From positions 62,001 to 126,000 of the forward strand of contig JAVKEJ010000060.1 in NCBI GenBank assembly GCA_040221475.1: 64,000 nt of DNA, written 5' to 3'. The stretch is from WLXB01 sp040221475 (lineage in GTDB: Bacteria; Pseudomonadota; Alphaproteobacteria; Rhodospirillales; Rhodospirillaceae). Below are positions 34,019-42,305 of the stretch, piece after piece. Position 1 is the stretch's first letter. Each line of letters starts with the position of its first letter. The position numbers and the translations under genes are program-made. The notes beneath the pieces are model-generated. The model did no database searches. It had not been told where the DNA came from and saw nothing but the letters and a program-made list of their open reading frames with translations.

Positions 34019-35272
34019 ATGAAACGGGTCGCAGGCGCAAGTTTTATCGGAACAGCTTTGGAAGGCTACGACTTCCTTCTTTATGCCAGTGCGGCGGCCT
34101 TGGTCTTTGGGCAGTTGTTCTTTCCCGTCACCGAAGATCCGATCATCGGCACGTTGCTGGCCTATTCCACTTTTACCGTGGGATTCATCGCGCGGCCCAT
34201 CGGCGGTATTGTTGCGGGCCATTACGGCGATAAAATCGGTCGCAAACCCATGCTGGTGCTGACCCTGATGGTTATGGGCGTGGCCACCATGCTCATCGGG
34301 TTTTTGCCGACCTATGCCCAGATTGGGGTTTGGGCGCCCATTCTCCTGACACTGCTGCGGTTTATCCAGGGTCTGGCCTATGGCGGTGAATGGGGCGGCG
34401 CGATCTTGATGGTGGTGGAATATGCGCCTGAAAACCGTCGCGGGTTTTGGGGCAGTTTGCCACAAGCCGCCGTGCCGTTTGGGTTCCTCATCGCGACAGC
34501 TATGCTCAGCATCTGCATCGCCATCAGCGGCGATCAGTTCCTGGTCTGGGGCTGGCGTATCCCGTTCATCCTCAGCATCCTGCCAGTGCTGGTGGGCCTC
34601 TACATTCGCATGAAGATTGATGAGACGCCCGAGTTCCAGAAAATCCGTGAACAAAGCGCGGTCGAGAAAGCCCCTGTCATCCGCGCCGTCTCCCAGTATT
34701 GGAAGCAAATCCTGCTCGCCACCGGCGTCTTCGTTCTCGTCAGTGGGCCCTATTACATCATCATCTCGTTCATGCTGTCCTATGGCACGGGCACCTTGGG
34801 CGTGCCACGCGAAGTGATGTTGACGGGCGTGCTGCTTGCCTCCGGCGTTCAAATCTTTGCCTGCGTTGGCTTTGCCGCGCTGTCCGATGTGGTCGGCAGA
34901 CGCCCGGTGTTGTTCGGCGGCGGTATTTTCATGCTGCTCTACGCGTTCCCCTTGTTCTGGATGGTCAACACCGGTGAGCCCCTCGTTATCTGGGGTGCCC
35001 TCAGCCTTGGTTTGTTTGCCTTCGGGGCCTTGTATGGACCCATCGCCGCCTTTTTTGCCGAGTTGTTTGTGTCCAACGTGCGCTACACCGCTGCCTCTTT
35101 GGGCTATCAGGTGGGGCAGGTGTTTGGCGGCGGCATCGCGCCCTTTGTCTCGACCGCACTTCTGGCCATGACAGGTGGTGCCTATTGGCCGGTCGCTGTT
35201 TATATGATGGTGCTGACGGTCATTGGCTTGGCCAGCATCTGGGCGTTGGCGGAAACCCGACCCCAGTCCTAA
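34019..35272 (+). CDS. MFS transporter, metabolite:H+ symporter type
   Basis: 417 residues from the ATG at 34019, which has GGGGGAAAG upstream; the frame is open to 33818 inside the previous gene but that part is not conserved. Twelve hydrophobic segments. Motifs of the MHS group: IGTALEGYDFLLYASAAALV, GGIVAGHYGDKIGRKPMLV (the loop 2-3 motif), RFIQGLAYGGEWGGAIL, and a repeat of the loop motif in ALSDVVGRRPVLFGGG. Substrates of this group include shikimate, proline and dicarboxylates; which applies is unclear. A 33-residue peptide gene follows. Confidence 0.88.
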   Translation: MKRVAGASFIGTALEGYDFLLYASAAALVFGQLFFPVTEDPIIGTLLAYSTFTVGFIARPIGGIVAGHYGDKIGRKPMLVLTLMVMGVATMLIGFLPTYAQIGVWAPILLTLLRFIQGLAYGGEWGGAILMVVEYAPENRRGFWGSLPQAAVPFGFLIATAMLSICIAISGDQFLVWGWRIPFILSILPVLVGLYIRMKIDETPEFQKIREQSAVEKAPVIRAVSQYWKQILLATGVFVLVSGPYYIIISFMLSYGTGTLGVPREVMLTGVLLASGVQIFACVGFAALSDVVGRRPVLFGGGIFMLLYAFPLFWMVNTGEPLVIWGALSLGLFAFGALYGPIAAFFAELFVSNVRYTAASLGYQVGQVFGGGIAPFVSTALLAMTGGAYWPVAVYMMVLTVIGLASIWALAETRPQS

Positions 35273-35291
35273 CCCCTTAAAGGCGCCCCCG

Positions 35292-35393
35292 ATGATTGAA
35301 CTAGAACTGCTGGTCACAACTTTTGTGCTGCTGTGGGCGTGCGCGATTTTTTTGCGGTATAGTTTGGATCGAAGAGAGAAAACGCCGCCATGA
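35292..35393 (+). CDS. 33-residue single-span membrane peptide
   Basis: A 33-codon frame reads MIELELLVTTFVLLWACAIF followed by LRYSLDRREKTPP: a short acidic N terminus, one hydrophobic helix of about 17 residues and a basic tail, which predicts a single membrane span with the C terminus inside. Its stop overlaps the corA start by 4 bp (ATGA), so it is probably translationally coupled to corA. It lies 19 bp after the MFS gene. Too short for homology by eye; coding is inferred from composition and coupling. Confidence 0.55.
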   Translation: MIELELLVTTFVLLWACAIFLRYSLDRREKTPP

Positions 35394-36358
35394 TGACCTT
35401 GTATAAAAAACACGATGACCGGCTTGTGGTTGTTGAAAACAGCCCGTCTCAAAACGCTCTGACGGACGCCCTGTGGATTGATCTTTTCAATCCCTCAGGC
35501 GCAGAAATAGCCCAGGTCGAGGGGCTTTTGGGCATCTTTTTGCCCACCAGCGAAGACACCAAGCTCCTCGCCCCAGCCGATCGCTCTTATCAAGATGGCA
35601 ATTGCGTGGTTTTAACCGCTGCGGTGCTGGCGCGGGATGAAGAACTCTATCCCTTCATCGACGATCTCACGTTCGTAGTTTCCAAAACACGACTGGTGAC
35701 CCTGCGCACCTCCGAGCCCTTACCCATTTCCCGCTATGCCACGGCCTGTGCGGAACGCCCGCACAACCTCAGTGATGGACGCCATGTGTTTCTTGGTCTG
35801 CTGACGGCCTTTATCAATCGGTTATCCGAGTATGTGCAGGCCAACGGCGCCTCCATGTACGAAGGCTCCAAGCGTGTGTTTGCCGATCGCAGCAACGATC
35901 CCATCTCTTCTGCCGAGTTCCAAACAACGGTCTCCAGCATTGGCCGCAACAGCGATGTCAACGCCAAAGCGCGCGAGAGCTTGCTGAACGTGGGACTATT
36001 GATTGATTATGTGGGTAATGCGTGGTTTGGAGAGGAAGACATTCAGCGCGTGCTCACAGATCTCCGCCGCGACGTCACCGATATCTCCGAGTATGCATCC
36101 TTCATTGCGTCGCAACGCGCCTTCTTGCTCAGTGCAGTGCTCGGCCTTCTGACGTTAGAGCAAAGCCGGGTGACTAAAATTCTGTCGATTGCGGCGACGG
36201 TTTTTCTGCCACCAACTCTGATCGCCAGCATTTACGGGATGAACTTCAAAGTGATGCCGGAACTCAGTTCGCCCTGGGGGTATCCGGCGGCGCTTGCGTT
36301 GATGCTATTGTCAGCGGTGGTGCCGTATCTCTTCTTCCGTTGGAAGAAGTGGCTATAG
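35390..36358 (+). CDS. corA: CorA-family magnesium transporter
   Basis: 322 residues. The signature YGMNF (in PPTLIASIYGMNFKVMPEL) follows the first of two C-terminal helices, and the protein ends with a short basic tail after FFRWKKW. The first 240 residues form the cytoplasmic funnel domain with long helices. CorA proteins are pentameric Mg2+ (Co2+, Ni2+) channels. A small membrane peptide gene is coupled directly upstream and may modulate it. ZntB is an alternative family name; the GMN motif suits both. Confidence 0.9.
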   Translation: MMTLYKKHDDRLVVVENSPSQNALTDALWIDLFNPSGAEIAQVEGLLGIFLPTSEDTKLLAPADRSYQDGNCVVLTAAVLARDEELYPFIDDLTFVVSKTRLVTLRTSEPLPISRYATACAERPHNLSDGRHVFLGLLTAFINRLSEYVQANGASMYEGSKRVFADRSNDPISSAEFQTTVSSIGRNSDVNAKARESLLNVGLLIDYVGNAWFGEEDIQRVLTDLRRDVTDISEYASFIASQRAFLLSAVLGLLTLEQSRVTKILSIAATVFLPPTLIASIYGMNFKVMPELSSPWGYPAALALMLLSAVVPYLFFRWKKWL

Positions 36359-36382
36359 GCAAACCTAGCATATGTTGGCCGT

Positions 36383-36604
36383 CTACTCCGTTAAACCCTC
36401 TGTCACAAAGTCGATCGTTGTGCCGAGAGAATGCGCAATATCGTATAGCTGACCAAATGTCAGACCTTCGCCTTGAGCCTCTGCACTGGCGTAGTGCGAT
36501 ACGTCAATATTCACAGCCTGGGCCAGATCGCTCACGCTTACCCCGGCGTCCTGGCGTAAACTTCTTAGCCGTGAACCCAACGCCGCCTTAAAGATCTTAT
36601 CCAT
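36383..36604 (-). CDS. Small Xre-type HTH regulator
   Basis: 73 residues: SRLRSLRQDAGVSVSDLAQA followed by FGQLYDIAHSLGTTIDFVTEG, an HTH_3 layout with a short C-terminal cap. It is convergent with corA and divergent from the DksA-like gene. Targets unknown; the 279-bp gap to the next gene (36605-36883) holds one GATTC site and no gene I can support. Confidence 0.7.
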   Translation of the reverse strand: MDKIFKAALGSRLRSLRQDAGVSVSDLAQAVNIDVSHYASAEAQGEGLTFGQLYDIAHSLGTTIDFVTEGLTE

Positions 36605-36883
36605 CTCGTGTAACTCTTCTGATGTGCTTTACAGACAACGCAACCGAAGTCATTGGTCATAAAGGTCTTAATAATTAGCTGATGAGCCCCAGATTCTCAC
36701 ATCGCGAAGTGTAAAGTTTTGTGAAGCCCGGCCTCTCTTGCCAAATGGCCGATTGCTGCAAATCAAAGACCTAAAGCGCGGCAGCGCGATATCCTGTTAT
36801 CAGAGGTTAGCGTCTCTTTTCCTGCGTATAATCCTATGCGAATCTGCGCTATCCTGAGGCCCTATTAGAAATTGGAGAGTTCA

Positions 36884-37204
36884 ATGCCTGAAATTCAAAA
36901 AATCAAAGCCCAATTAGAAGCAAAGCTGGCCGAGTTGTATGAACGCGCCGAGGACATCGACGCCGATCTCAGCGAGCCGCCCGCCGCCAATTGGTCCGAA
37001 AACGCCGTTGAATCGGAAAATGACGAAGTGCTCGAAGGCGTTGGCGCTTTGACCATGGCCGAAATTCAGCAAATCAAGCAGGCGCTCGCCAAAATTGAAA
37101 ACGGCACCTATGGCATATGCGTGAAGTGCGACGAAAAAATCGCCATCAAGCGGCTGGAAGCACTGCCCTACGCCACAACCTGTATCAAATGCGCGGCGGC
37201 TTGA
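36884..37204 (+). CDS. DksA/TraR-family zinc-finger protein
   Basis: 106 residues from the ATG at 36884 with GGAGAG eight bases upstream; an earlier TTG in frame is less likely. The C4 zinc finger GTYGICVKCDEKIAIKRLEA and TCIKCAA is intact with all four cysteines. The N-terminal helical part is shorter than in E. coli DksA, as in TraR-like proteins. Such proteins bind the RNA polymerase secondary channel and alter promoter output; redundancy with a full DksA elsewhere is likely. Confidence 0.88.
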   Translation: MPEIQKIKAQLEAKLAELYERAEDIDADLSEPPAANWSENAVESENDEVLEGVGALTMAEIQQIKQALAKIENGTYGICVKCDEKIAIKRLEALPYATTCIKCAAA

Positions 37205-37214
37205 GCCCCCCTGT

Positions 37215-37904
37215 ATGACACCCAAGTTTCATGTGCGCGTGCTCAGTTTCTCGAACCTGCTGGAGATAGAAGGCGCGCGCACGGCCGCGCAGTATGCTGC
37301 GTTGCTTGATGCGATGGAGTTTGGTGACCGCGCGGGTCTCAGCGATGATGACCTGCGCGAGATGTGTCTAATGTCCATGCAGGACCTCACGCCCGAAGAC
37401 GCCGCTTATCTGGTGCTGAAGCACGATATGGGCGACGTCTTGCGTGATGGTCAGTGCCGTAATCTGTCCAATGAAATGCAGGATGAAAAGCTGTGGGAAG
37501 AATATGCGGACTCTGCCCTGCATGAACGCATGTTCAACGCGGGCAGTTTGCTCTATGCCGCTTTTCCCCGCGCGTTTCCCAAGCCTGATGCCGTGCGCGT
37601 TGAGCTAGAGGTTACTGCCGCCAATGCGGCCGCGCGGGCGCTTCTCGTGCCGTCCCCCAATGAGTCGTTTTTGGTACGGCTGTTGGCCGATGGCATGGAT
37701 GACCACGCGGTGCTTCATCGCTTGTATGGCGACGAACTCAAAGGCACGTCGTTTCCTAACGCCTCTGAAATCGTCTGGATTGTGCGCACGAACAGAGTCA
37801 GTGACGACGCTATGAAGTTTGAGGTCATTGGCTCCGAGTGTTGGTTAAATGCCTTGGAAGACACCCAAGCCTACGACTCAGCCGCTTACGCAGACGAGGT
37901 TTAA
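37215..37904 (+). CDS. Hypothetical protein
   Basis: 229 residues, no family recognised. Acidic, mixed alpha/beta composition, soluble, no signal peptide. The middle holds LTPEDAAYLVLKHDMGDVLR and RNLSNEMQDEKLWEEYADSA; the C-terminal third has beta-strand-like segments (EIVWIVRTNRV, FEVIGSECWLN). It starts 10 bp after the zinc-finger gene, so it probably shares that transcript. Confidence 0.65.
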   Translation: MTPKFHVRVLSFSNLLEIEGARTAAQYAALLDAMEFGDRAGLSDDDLREMCLMSMQDLTPEDAAYLVLKHDMGDVLRDGQCRNLSNEMQDEKLWEEYADSALHERMFNAGSLLYAAFPRAFPKPDAVRVELEVTAANAAARALLVPSPNESFLVRLLADGMDDHAVLHRLYGDELKGTSFPNASEIVWIVRTNRVSDDAMKFEVIGSECWLNALEDTQAYDSAAYADEV

Positions 37905-37950
37905 CGCGGGGCGTTTCAGATCCTGCGCTTGCCCTGTTGAGGAACAGAAC

Positions 37951-38256
37951 ATGTCCCACAGTTCTTATCGCGCGCTGGCTTTGAAATTTCTGTTTGGCCT
38001 GTTGGCACCGTTTATCGGGCTGTTTGTTGGCTTGCAGGTCTCACCCCTGTTGGCCAATGTTCTGATGTTTCCGTTTATCATCGTCAGTGCGTTGACCGGC
38101 ACGCCCACCGGCACACCCACTGGCACGCCCATCGGCGAAATGTCTGGCCTGCTGTTTACCAGTCTGGTGCTGGTCTCGGGTGTGGCCTGGGCCGGGCTGT
38201 TGTCTATACCCACTGCTCTGCGCAAATTAAACAGGATGCGGGGCCCAACCGGCTGA
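37951..38256 (+). CDS. Small membrane protein with Gly-Thr-Pro repeat
   Basis: 101 residues from the ATG at 37951 with TTGAGGAA upstream. Three hydrophobic segments: residues 10-28, 30-48, and 65-83. Between the second and third lies TGTPTGTPTGTPIGE, encoded by a short tandem repeat of ggcac(a/g)ccc(a/c). No family recognised. Follows the previous gene by 46 bp. Confidence 0.6.
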   Translation: MSHSSYRALALKFLFGLLAPFIGLFVGLQVSPLLANVLMFPFIIVSALTGTPTGTPTGTPIGEMSGLLFTSLVLVSGVAWAGLLSIPTALRKLNRMRGPTG

Positions 38257-38308
38257 TCCTCAAGAAACGAGATCAGCACGGGTCAGGTTCATCACAGCGG
38301 TCTCTGCG

Positions 38309-38443
38309 TTATTTGGCTTTTTTGTCTTTCGGAGCAAATGTCTTTTGCACTGCGCTCGCCGATACAACGGGCACGGCCTTTGGTTTTTCTTTCTTCGGCT
38401 TTTTGGCTTCTTTGTTGCTGCGTTGATTATCGCCTTTGCCCAT
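38309..38443 (-). CDS. 44-residue lysine-rich protein
   Basis: A 44-codon minus-strand frame begins MGKGDNQRSNKEAKKPKKEK and ends KTFAPKDKKAK. AAGGA stands 8 bases before the ATG. Short proteins with this MGKGDNQRSNKEAKKPKK start occur in many proteobacteria as conserved hypotheticals, as I recall them; function unknown, possibly nucleic-acid binding because of its charge (about 14 Lys). It is not part of an evident operon. Confidence 0.65.
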   Translation of the reverse strand: MGKGDNQRSNKEAKKPKKEKPKAVPVVSASAVQKTFAPKDKKAK

Positions 38444-39064
38444 GAGGGTGTCCTTTAAAAGTGCATCCGGGCCAGCGCTAAGGATTAGCTCTACCGGGGT
38501 GCTGTGCGTGATATTTCACGCGAACGGTCTAGGTTAAATTCCAGCTTAAGCAGTACGCTTCATTGGGGGGCGAAGCAAGGGAGGGCCGTGGTTAAGAGGG
38601 GCAGGGCAGGTTAGCATAGAGTGAAGCGAAAAGCGGTGACTGCGTTGTGCATCAAGGCGCAGATATCTCGGCTTGCTTGTCATGCCCGGGCTTGTGGAGC
38701 CTGTCCTCGGGTCGCCTGTGGCGATCCCGGCGAAGCATCCAGGGTTAAACTCTGCCGGCACTCCCAACCCTGGCCCCATGGCATAAACCCGAGGGCGACA
38801 AAAGTTAGGTATTTCTATTCTATTTGCTGAAGCCCAAGAACATCCTGCAATTCGGTTCCGTCAAACGCGCCAGTAAGAAGAAGAGTCCGGGCTGGATCAC
38901 TAAGGTTGAACACCTGGGGGCCAAAGCCACTGCTTAGCGGCTCAAGGCCAACAGAGTGACGGGGCGGCATAGGTCATTATTCCCAATCCCTCCAACGTTC
39001 GTCCTGATCGCCGCCGAGCGCACTTAAGCGCACGACCGGCGGCAGAACAGACACGAGGAGCGTT
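38444..39064. other. 621-bp gap with REP-like and hairpin sequence
   Basis: No convincing gene. The segment near 38679-38750 (TCATGCCCGGGCTTG, then GGCGAAGCATCCAGGG) resembles a degenerate member of the palindromic intergenic repeats common in alphaproteobacteria. A 37-codon frame from TTG at 38824 to TAG at 38937 reads LKPKNILQFGSVKRASKKKS and onward, and may be a gene remnant. A hairpin GCCGCCG...CGGCGGC at 39010-39043 could terminate the YcnI-like gene on the minus strand. Confidence 0.45.
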
Positions 39065-39613
39065 TTATTCGGCCGAGGCGGCCGCGCGACGCACCGGCAG
39101 AGTACCGGTCGTCACGAAGGGCGCGGGGTGCTTATACGATCCCCAGCTGCGGTCCCCTTCCGGCACTTCCACCCATTTGTTTTCGCCTTCAGCGCATTCC
39201 TGAATCGTCAGGAAGTAAATGGTTGCGTTTTCTTTGCGCGGCATCAGGGCCAAAAAATTAAAGCGGTCGAATTCCAGATCACCGAGGGTTCCACCGCGCC
39301 AGATAATTTCATCGACCGACTTTGTATAAGTCACGCCCTCCGATGTAACCGGCGGGTCCATCTCGCGCATGTTCATGCTCAACTCCCATCCGGCTTTCAC
39401 TTCGGGGCGCACCATGAAAATGTCGTCGGGAATACGAATACGCATGCCGGTGGTGGCGCTGCCCGCGCAGCCATGGGGAATGCCAATCTGCACCAGATGC
39501 CAGCCTCCGGCGGGGGCATCCTTATCGACACTCAGGGCGTGGCCCCAGGCCGAGGCTGCAAAGGTGAACGCGGTGAGAAACAGTGTGGTCGCAGCCGTAA
39601 ACGATTTTTGCAT
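39065..39613 (-). CDS. YcnI-like (DUF1775) exported copper protein
   Basis: 182 residues. A signal peptide (TLFLTAFTFAASAWG) ends before HALSVDK, so the mature protein would begin with His, the copper-brace residue of the YcnI family. The domain then shows GGWHLVQIGIPHGCAGSATTGM, RIPDDIFMVRPEVKAGW and MPRKENATIYFLTIQECAEG. YcnI proteins bind Cu(II) in the periplasm and deliver or buffer it. The PepSY gene lies upstream on the same strand; both may serve metal handling. Confidence 0.85.
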   Translation of the reverse strand: MQKSFTAATTLFLTAFTFAASAWGHALSVDKDAPAGGWHLVQIGIPHGCAGSATTGMRIRIPDDIFMVRPEVKAGWELSMNMREMDPPVTSEGVTYTKSVDEIIWRGGTLGDLEFDRFNFLALMPRKENATIYFLTIQECAEGENKWVEVPEGDRSWGSYKHPAPFVTTGTLPVRRAAASAE

Positions 39614-39711
39614 CAGTCGTCTCCTTAGCTGGTTGGATTTTTGGATATGCTCAAAGTGAATTCCTTCACGCTAACAAGGTAGACCGCTTCACACCATTAA
39701 AATCATATCTG

Positions 39712-40959
39712 CTAAGGCATTCTGCTTTTTGGGTCTCGGCTTTGGTGAGATCTTGCCTTGGCTTTGCGGGTTGGTTTGCTGGTGCGGCTTTGCGGCTGCT
39801 CGCGCAGATCGGTCAGCACGTCTTTGGTAAACTTGCCCCGCAACCACACCAACAGGCCGGTGACAAACAACATCGGAAACGCCAGTCCGCCTGCAAACAC
39901 CAGCCAACGACCGGGCAGGCCCAGAATAGAGCCGTTGTGAATGGTGCCCGCGAAATCGCTGGCCAGCGCGTCCACAATATGTTGCTGCGACGGATCGGCG
40001 GTGTCGATGACTTCACCCGAGTATCTGTCCACAAATACGGTGATCGACGCGCTCATGGCCGTTTCTCCTGCTGGTAGGGTGCGGATCATGTAGCTTCCCG
40101 TTGGGCCGAAGGCGTTGAGCGCCAGGTTAACCCAATGGCCGGGAGATTGCGCTTGGCCGATCATCGCCGCCTGGCCCAGGCTAATGCGGTTGTCAGTATG
40201 ACTCAGGTCCTCCGGGCGGGTGGAGGTGCGCCGATGCTCTTCCACGGGCGGCTCGCCGAGCACTTTGCTCAGCACCACCTTGCTTTCCTCGGGCCAGATC
40301 AGGGGCAAGGCCGTCAGTGAACAGACAAACAGCACCACGAAGAAATACGCGCCAGTCACATTATGCACATCGCGCAGCAGGCGTTTCAGGGTGCCCGAGC
40401 TTTTTACACTCAGCGCGCGCTTCCATCGGCCTTTGCCGGATTCCGCGCCGTCTGATGATTTCGGCCACCACAGCACCAGCCCGCCGGTCAGGCTGAACAG
40501 CAACACGATGGCCAGCGCGCCCACCAGAAGTTCGCCGGTGGGGCCGGCCAGAAACTCACCATGAAAATCATGCACCATGCCCAGCCAGTTGTGTTCGGGG
40601 CGGCTGCCCAGAACGGCACCGGTATAGGGGTTGATAAACACCTGCGTGCGGCCCGGCACCTGGCGGCTTTTCGGGGTCATGAGCGCGCTGATGGAGGTCT
40701 CGGGTTGGTCATTATTGCGCAACAGATACAGCAGGGTCTTGTTGGGGTGGGCGGCTTGGGCCGCTGCGGCCAGGTCGTCAAAAGATTGCACGGGGCCGGT
40801 GGGAATGACCGTGTGCAGTTCAGGGTACAGGGCTGAATCGATGCTGTCCTCAAACACCAAAAGCGAGCCGGATAGGCCAATCAGGGCGATGGCCAGGCCG
40901 AGCAGAAGCCCGATCCAGCGATGACCAAACAACCAAACTTTATGCAATTGCGGTGTCAC
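39712..40959 (-). CDS. PepSY-associated TM domain protein
   Basis: 415 residues from GTG. Four hydrophobic helices in the PepSY_TM layout: LFGHRWIGLLLGLAIALIGLSG first, with HNWLGMVHDFHGEFLAGPTG, then LFSLTGGLVLWWP, and a C-terminal helix followed by a basic tail. His residues in helices 1 and 2 fit haem ligation. Such proteins act as inner-membrane ferric or flavin reductases or in siderophore uptake. No TonB receptor gene is adjacent. The 98-bp gap to the YcnI-like gene is empty. Confidence 0.85.
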   Translation of the reverse strand: MTPQLHKVWLFGHRWIGLLLGLAIALIGLSGSLLVFEDSIDSALYPELHTVIPTGPVQSFDDLAAAAQAAHPNKTLLYLLRNNDQPETSISALMTPKSRQVPGRTQVFINPYTGAVLGSRPEHNWLGMVHDFHGEFLAGPTGELLVGALAIVLLFSLTGGLVLWWPKSSDGAESGKGRWKRALSVKSSGTLKRLLRDVHNVTGAYFFVVLFVCSLTALPLIWPEESKVVLSKVLGEPPVEEHRRTSTRPEDLSHTDNRISLGQAAMIGQAQSPGHWVNLALNAFGPTGSYMIRTLPAGETAMSASITVFVDRYSGEVIDTADPSQQHIVDALASDFAGTIHNGSILGLPGRWLVFAGGLAFPMLFVTGLLVWLRGKFTKDVLTDLREQPQSRTSKPTRKAKARSHQSRDPKSRMP

Positions 40960-41210
40960 TGACGTTGTGCTCCTTCACCCAGCTGTATGAGCTTATCCCC
41001 CTCCGGCACGGGGAACCAGAACAACGCATACGATCGTGCAAAAAACCAAAAAAACCTATGAAAAACCGCCGATTCTGGGGTGTTTTATCTGGGTTTGAAG
41101 GGGGGACTCGTTCCAAGGTCGTGCGCCGAGGTGGTTCCATGGGCTCGTTCTTGCGATCATACGTGCATGGGCTCGTTTGAGCGGAACCAGTCGTGCATGG
41201 GCTCGACCCC

Positions 41211-41346
41211 AGGGGAGAGCCCCAACAAGAAATTCTCGAACCAAGGGGGAGAGCCCCAACAAGAAATTCTCGAACCAAGGGGGAGAGCCCCAACAAGAAA
41301 TTCTCGAACCAAGGGGGAGAGCCCCAACAAGAAATTCTCGAACCAA
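41211..41346. repeat. Four tandem copies of a 34-bp repeat
   Basis: Units start at 41211, 41245, 41279 and 41313, plus a 7-bp remnant. Each unit contains GGGGAGAGCCCC (a potential mini-hairpin) and the palindrome TTCTCGAA. Copies are identical except for the first base of unit 1. There are no spacers, so this is not a CRISPR array. Shorter repeats GTGCATGGGCTCG occur just upstream (41163 and 41193). The array is in the 5' region of the beta-barrel gene at 41490. Confidence 0.95.
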
Positions 41347-41489
41347 GGGGGAGGCTAGAAAAGAGCTCAATGCTTTGTGTCAACTGCATAGCCGCCATGC
41401 AGTACTCGGCTTGGAACTGCCATAACCCTGCCTCATTTCGGGGCTTTTCTCGCGCCTGTTTCCGACCTCCTATTCACAAGGACTTCATC

Positions 41490-42236
41490 ATGTCTCTCTT
41501 CACTAAAGTTTTTGGCCTACGCCAGCGCGTTGCAACAGCCTCTTCAATTGCTGTTGTCACTCTGGCGGCCATGACCTCCCTTGCCGCCGCGCAAGACGCC
41601 GGTCCGTATGCCAAGCTCTACGGCGGTCTTCAGTCAATCGAAGGCATGAGCTTTGCAGACCCGGCGACGGCGGACTTAGACCTCGACGGCGGCAGTGGGC
41701 TCGCCCTTGGGGGGGCCCTCGGGTATGGCTTCGGCAACGGCTTTCGGACCGCCCTTGATGTGAGCTACGGTGAAGCCGATCTGGATGGCACCTTCCAAGA
41801 AAACGTCCAAGTGTTTGTGCCCTGTGGCGAAGTGTCTGGCAGTCCTTGTCTCAACGGCACCGTCGACGCTGATTACAGCAGCCTCTCTGGCTTTGCCATG
41901 GCCTACTATGATTTCGCTACCGGCTCGGCTCTGACGCCTTATATCGGTGTGGGTGTGGGGCTTATGGATGCCAATCTGGAGGCCACCACACTGGGCACGC
42001 TCAACGTGGGCACAACCAGTGAGTTCGAGCTTGTTGATGGGTCTGACACCGAGTTCGGGACCCGTGTTGCAGCGGGTTTTGCCTATGGTGCCGGGGCGTT
42101 TGATTTGACCGCTGATTACAGTTGGACTCGCTCTGGACGCTTGGATCTGGCCGGGCAGGGCGCTTATACCACCTTCAATTTTGACAAACGGGTTAACGCC
42201 CACACCTTCACCGTGGGAACGCGCTTAAAGTTCTAA
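41490..42236 (+). CDS. Outer-membrane beta-barrel protein
   Basis: 248 residues from the ATG at 41490, with AAGGA upstream. The same frame is open through the tandem repeat to 41193 but that part encodes only repeat product and is rejected. A signal peptide (ASSIAVVTLAAMTSLAAAQD) precedes about eight amphipathic strands, for example GPYAKLYGGLQSIEG, LGGALGYGFGNGFRTALDVS, ALTPYIGVGVGLMDA, and a terminal strand ending in Phe (FTVGTRLKF), the Bam signal. It resembles Opa/OmpA-like 8-stranded barrels. Two cysteines sit in an extracellular loop. Confidence 0.85.
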   Translation: MSLFTKVFGLRQRVATASSIAVVTLAAMTSLAAAQDAGPYAKLYGGLQSIEGMSFADPATADLDLDGGSGLALGGALGYGFGNGFRTALDVSYGEADLDGTFQENVQVFVPCGEVSGSPCLNGTVDADYSSLSGFAMAYYDFATGSALTPYIGVGVGLMDANLEATTLGTLNVGTTSEFELVDGSDTEFGTRVAAGFAYGAGAFDLTADYSWTRSGRLDLAGQGAYTTFNFDKRVNAHTFTVGTRLKF

Positions 42237-42305
42237 TCGCTCAAGGCTTCTTCCGCTGTCTCAGTCTCCACGCTATCGTGTTGATCAAATATCAAGGAGG
42301 ATGAG

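Noticed and set aside
33989..35452. A 487-codon minus-strand open frame
   Set aside because: It lies antisense to the MFS transporter, which has strong family motifs on the plus strand. Its Asp/His/Gln-rich composition is the usual shadow of a hydrophobic gene.
41211..41346. CRISPR array
   Set aside because: Units are directly adjacent with no spacers and no cas genes are present.
40940..41398. Minus-strand frame of 152 codons through the tandem repeats
   Set aside because: The product is a repeat translation that varies by frame and has no plausible domain; the same repeats are open in several frames.
41193..41489. In-frame extension of the beta-barrel gene through the 34-bp repeats
   Set aside because: The extension encodes only repeat product before a perfect signal peptide with its own ribosome binding site at 41490.
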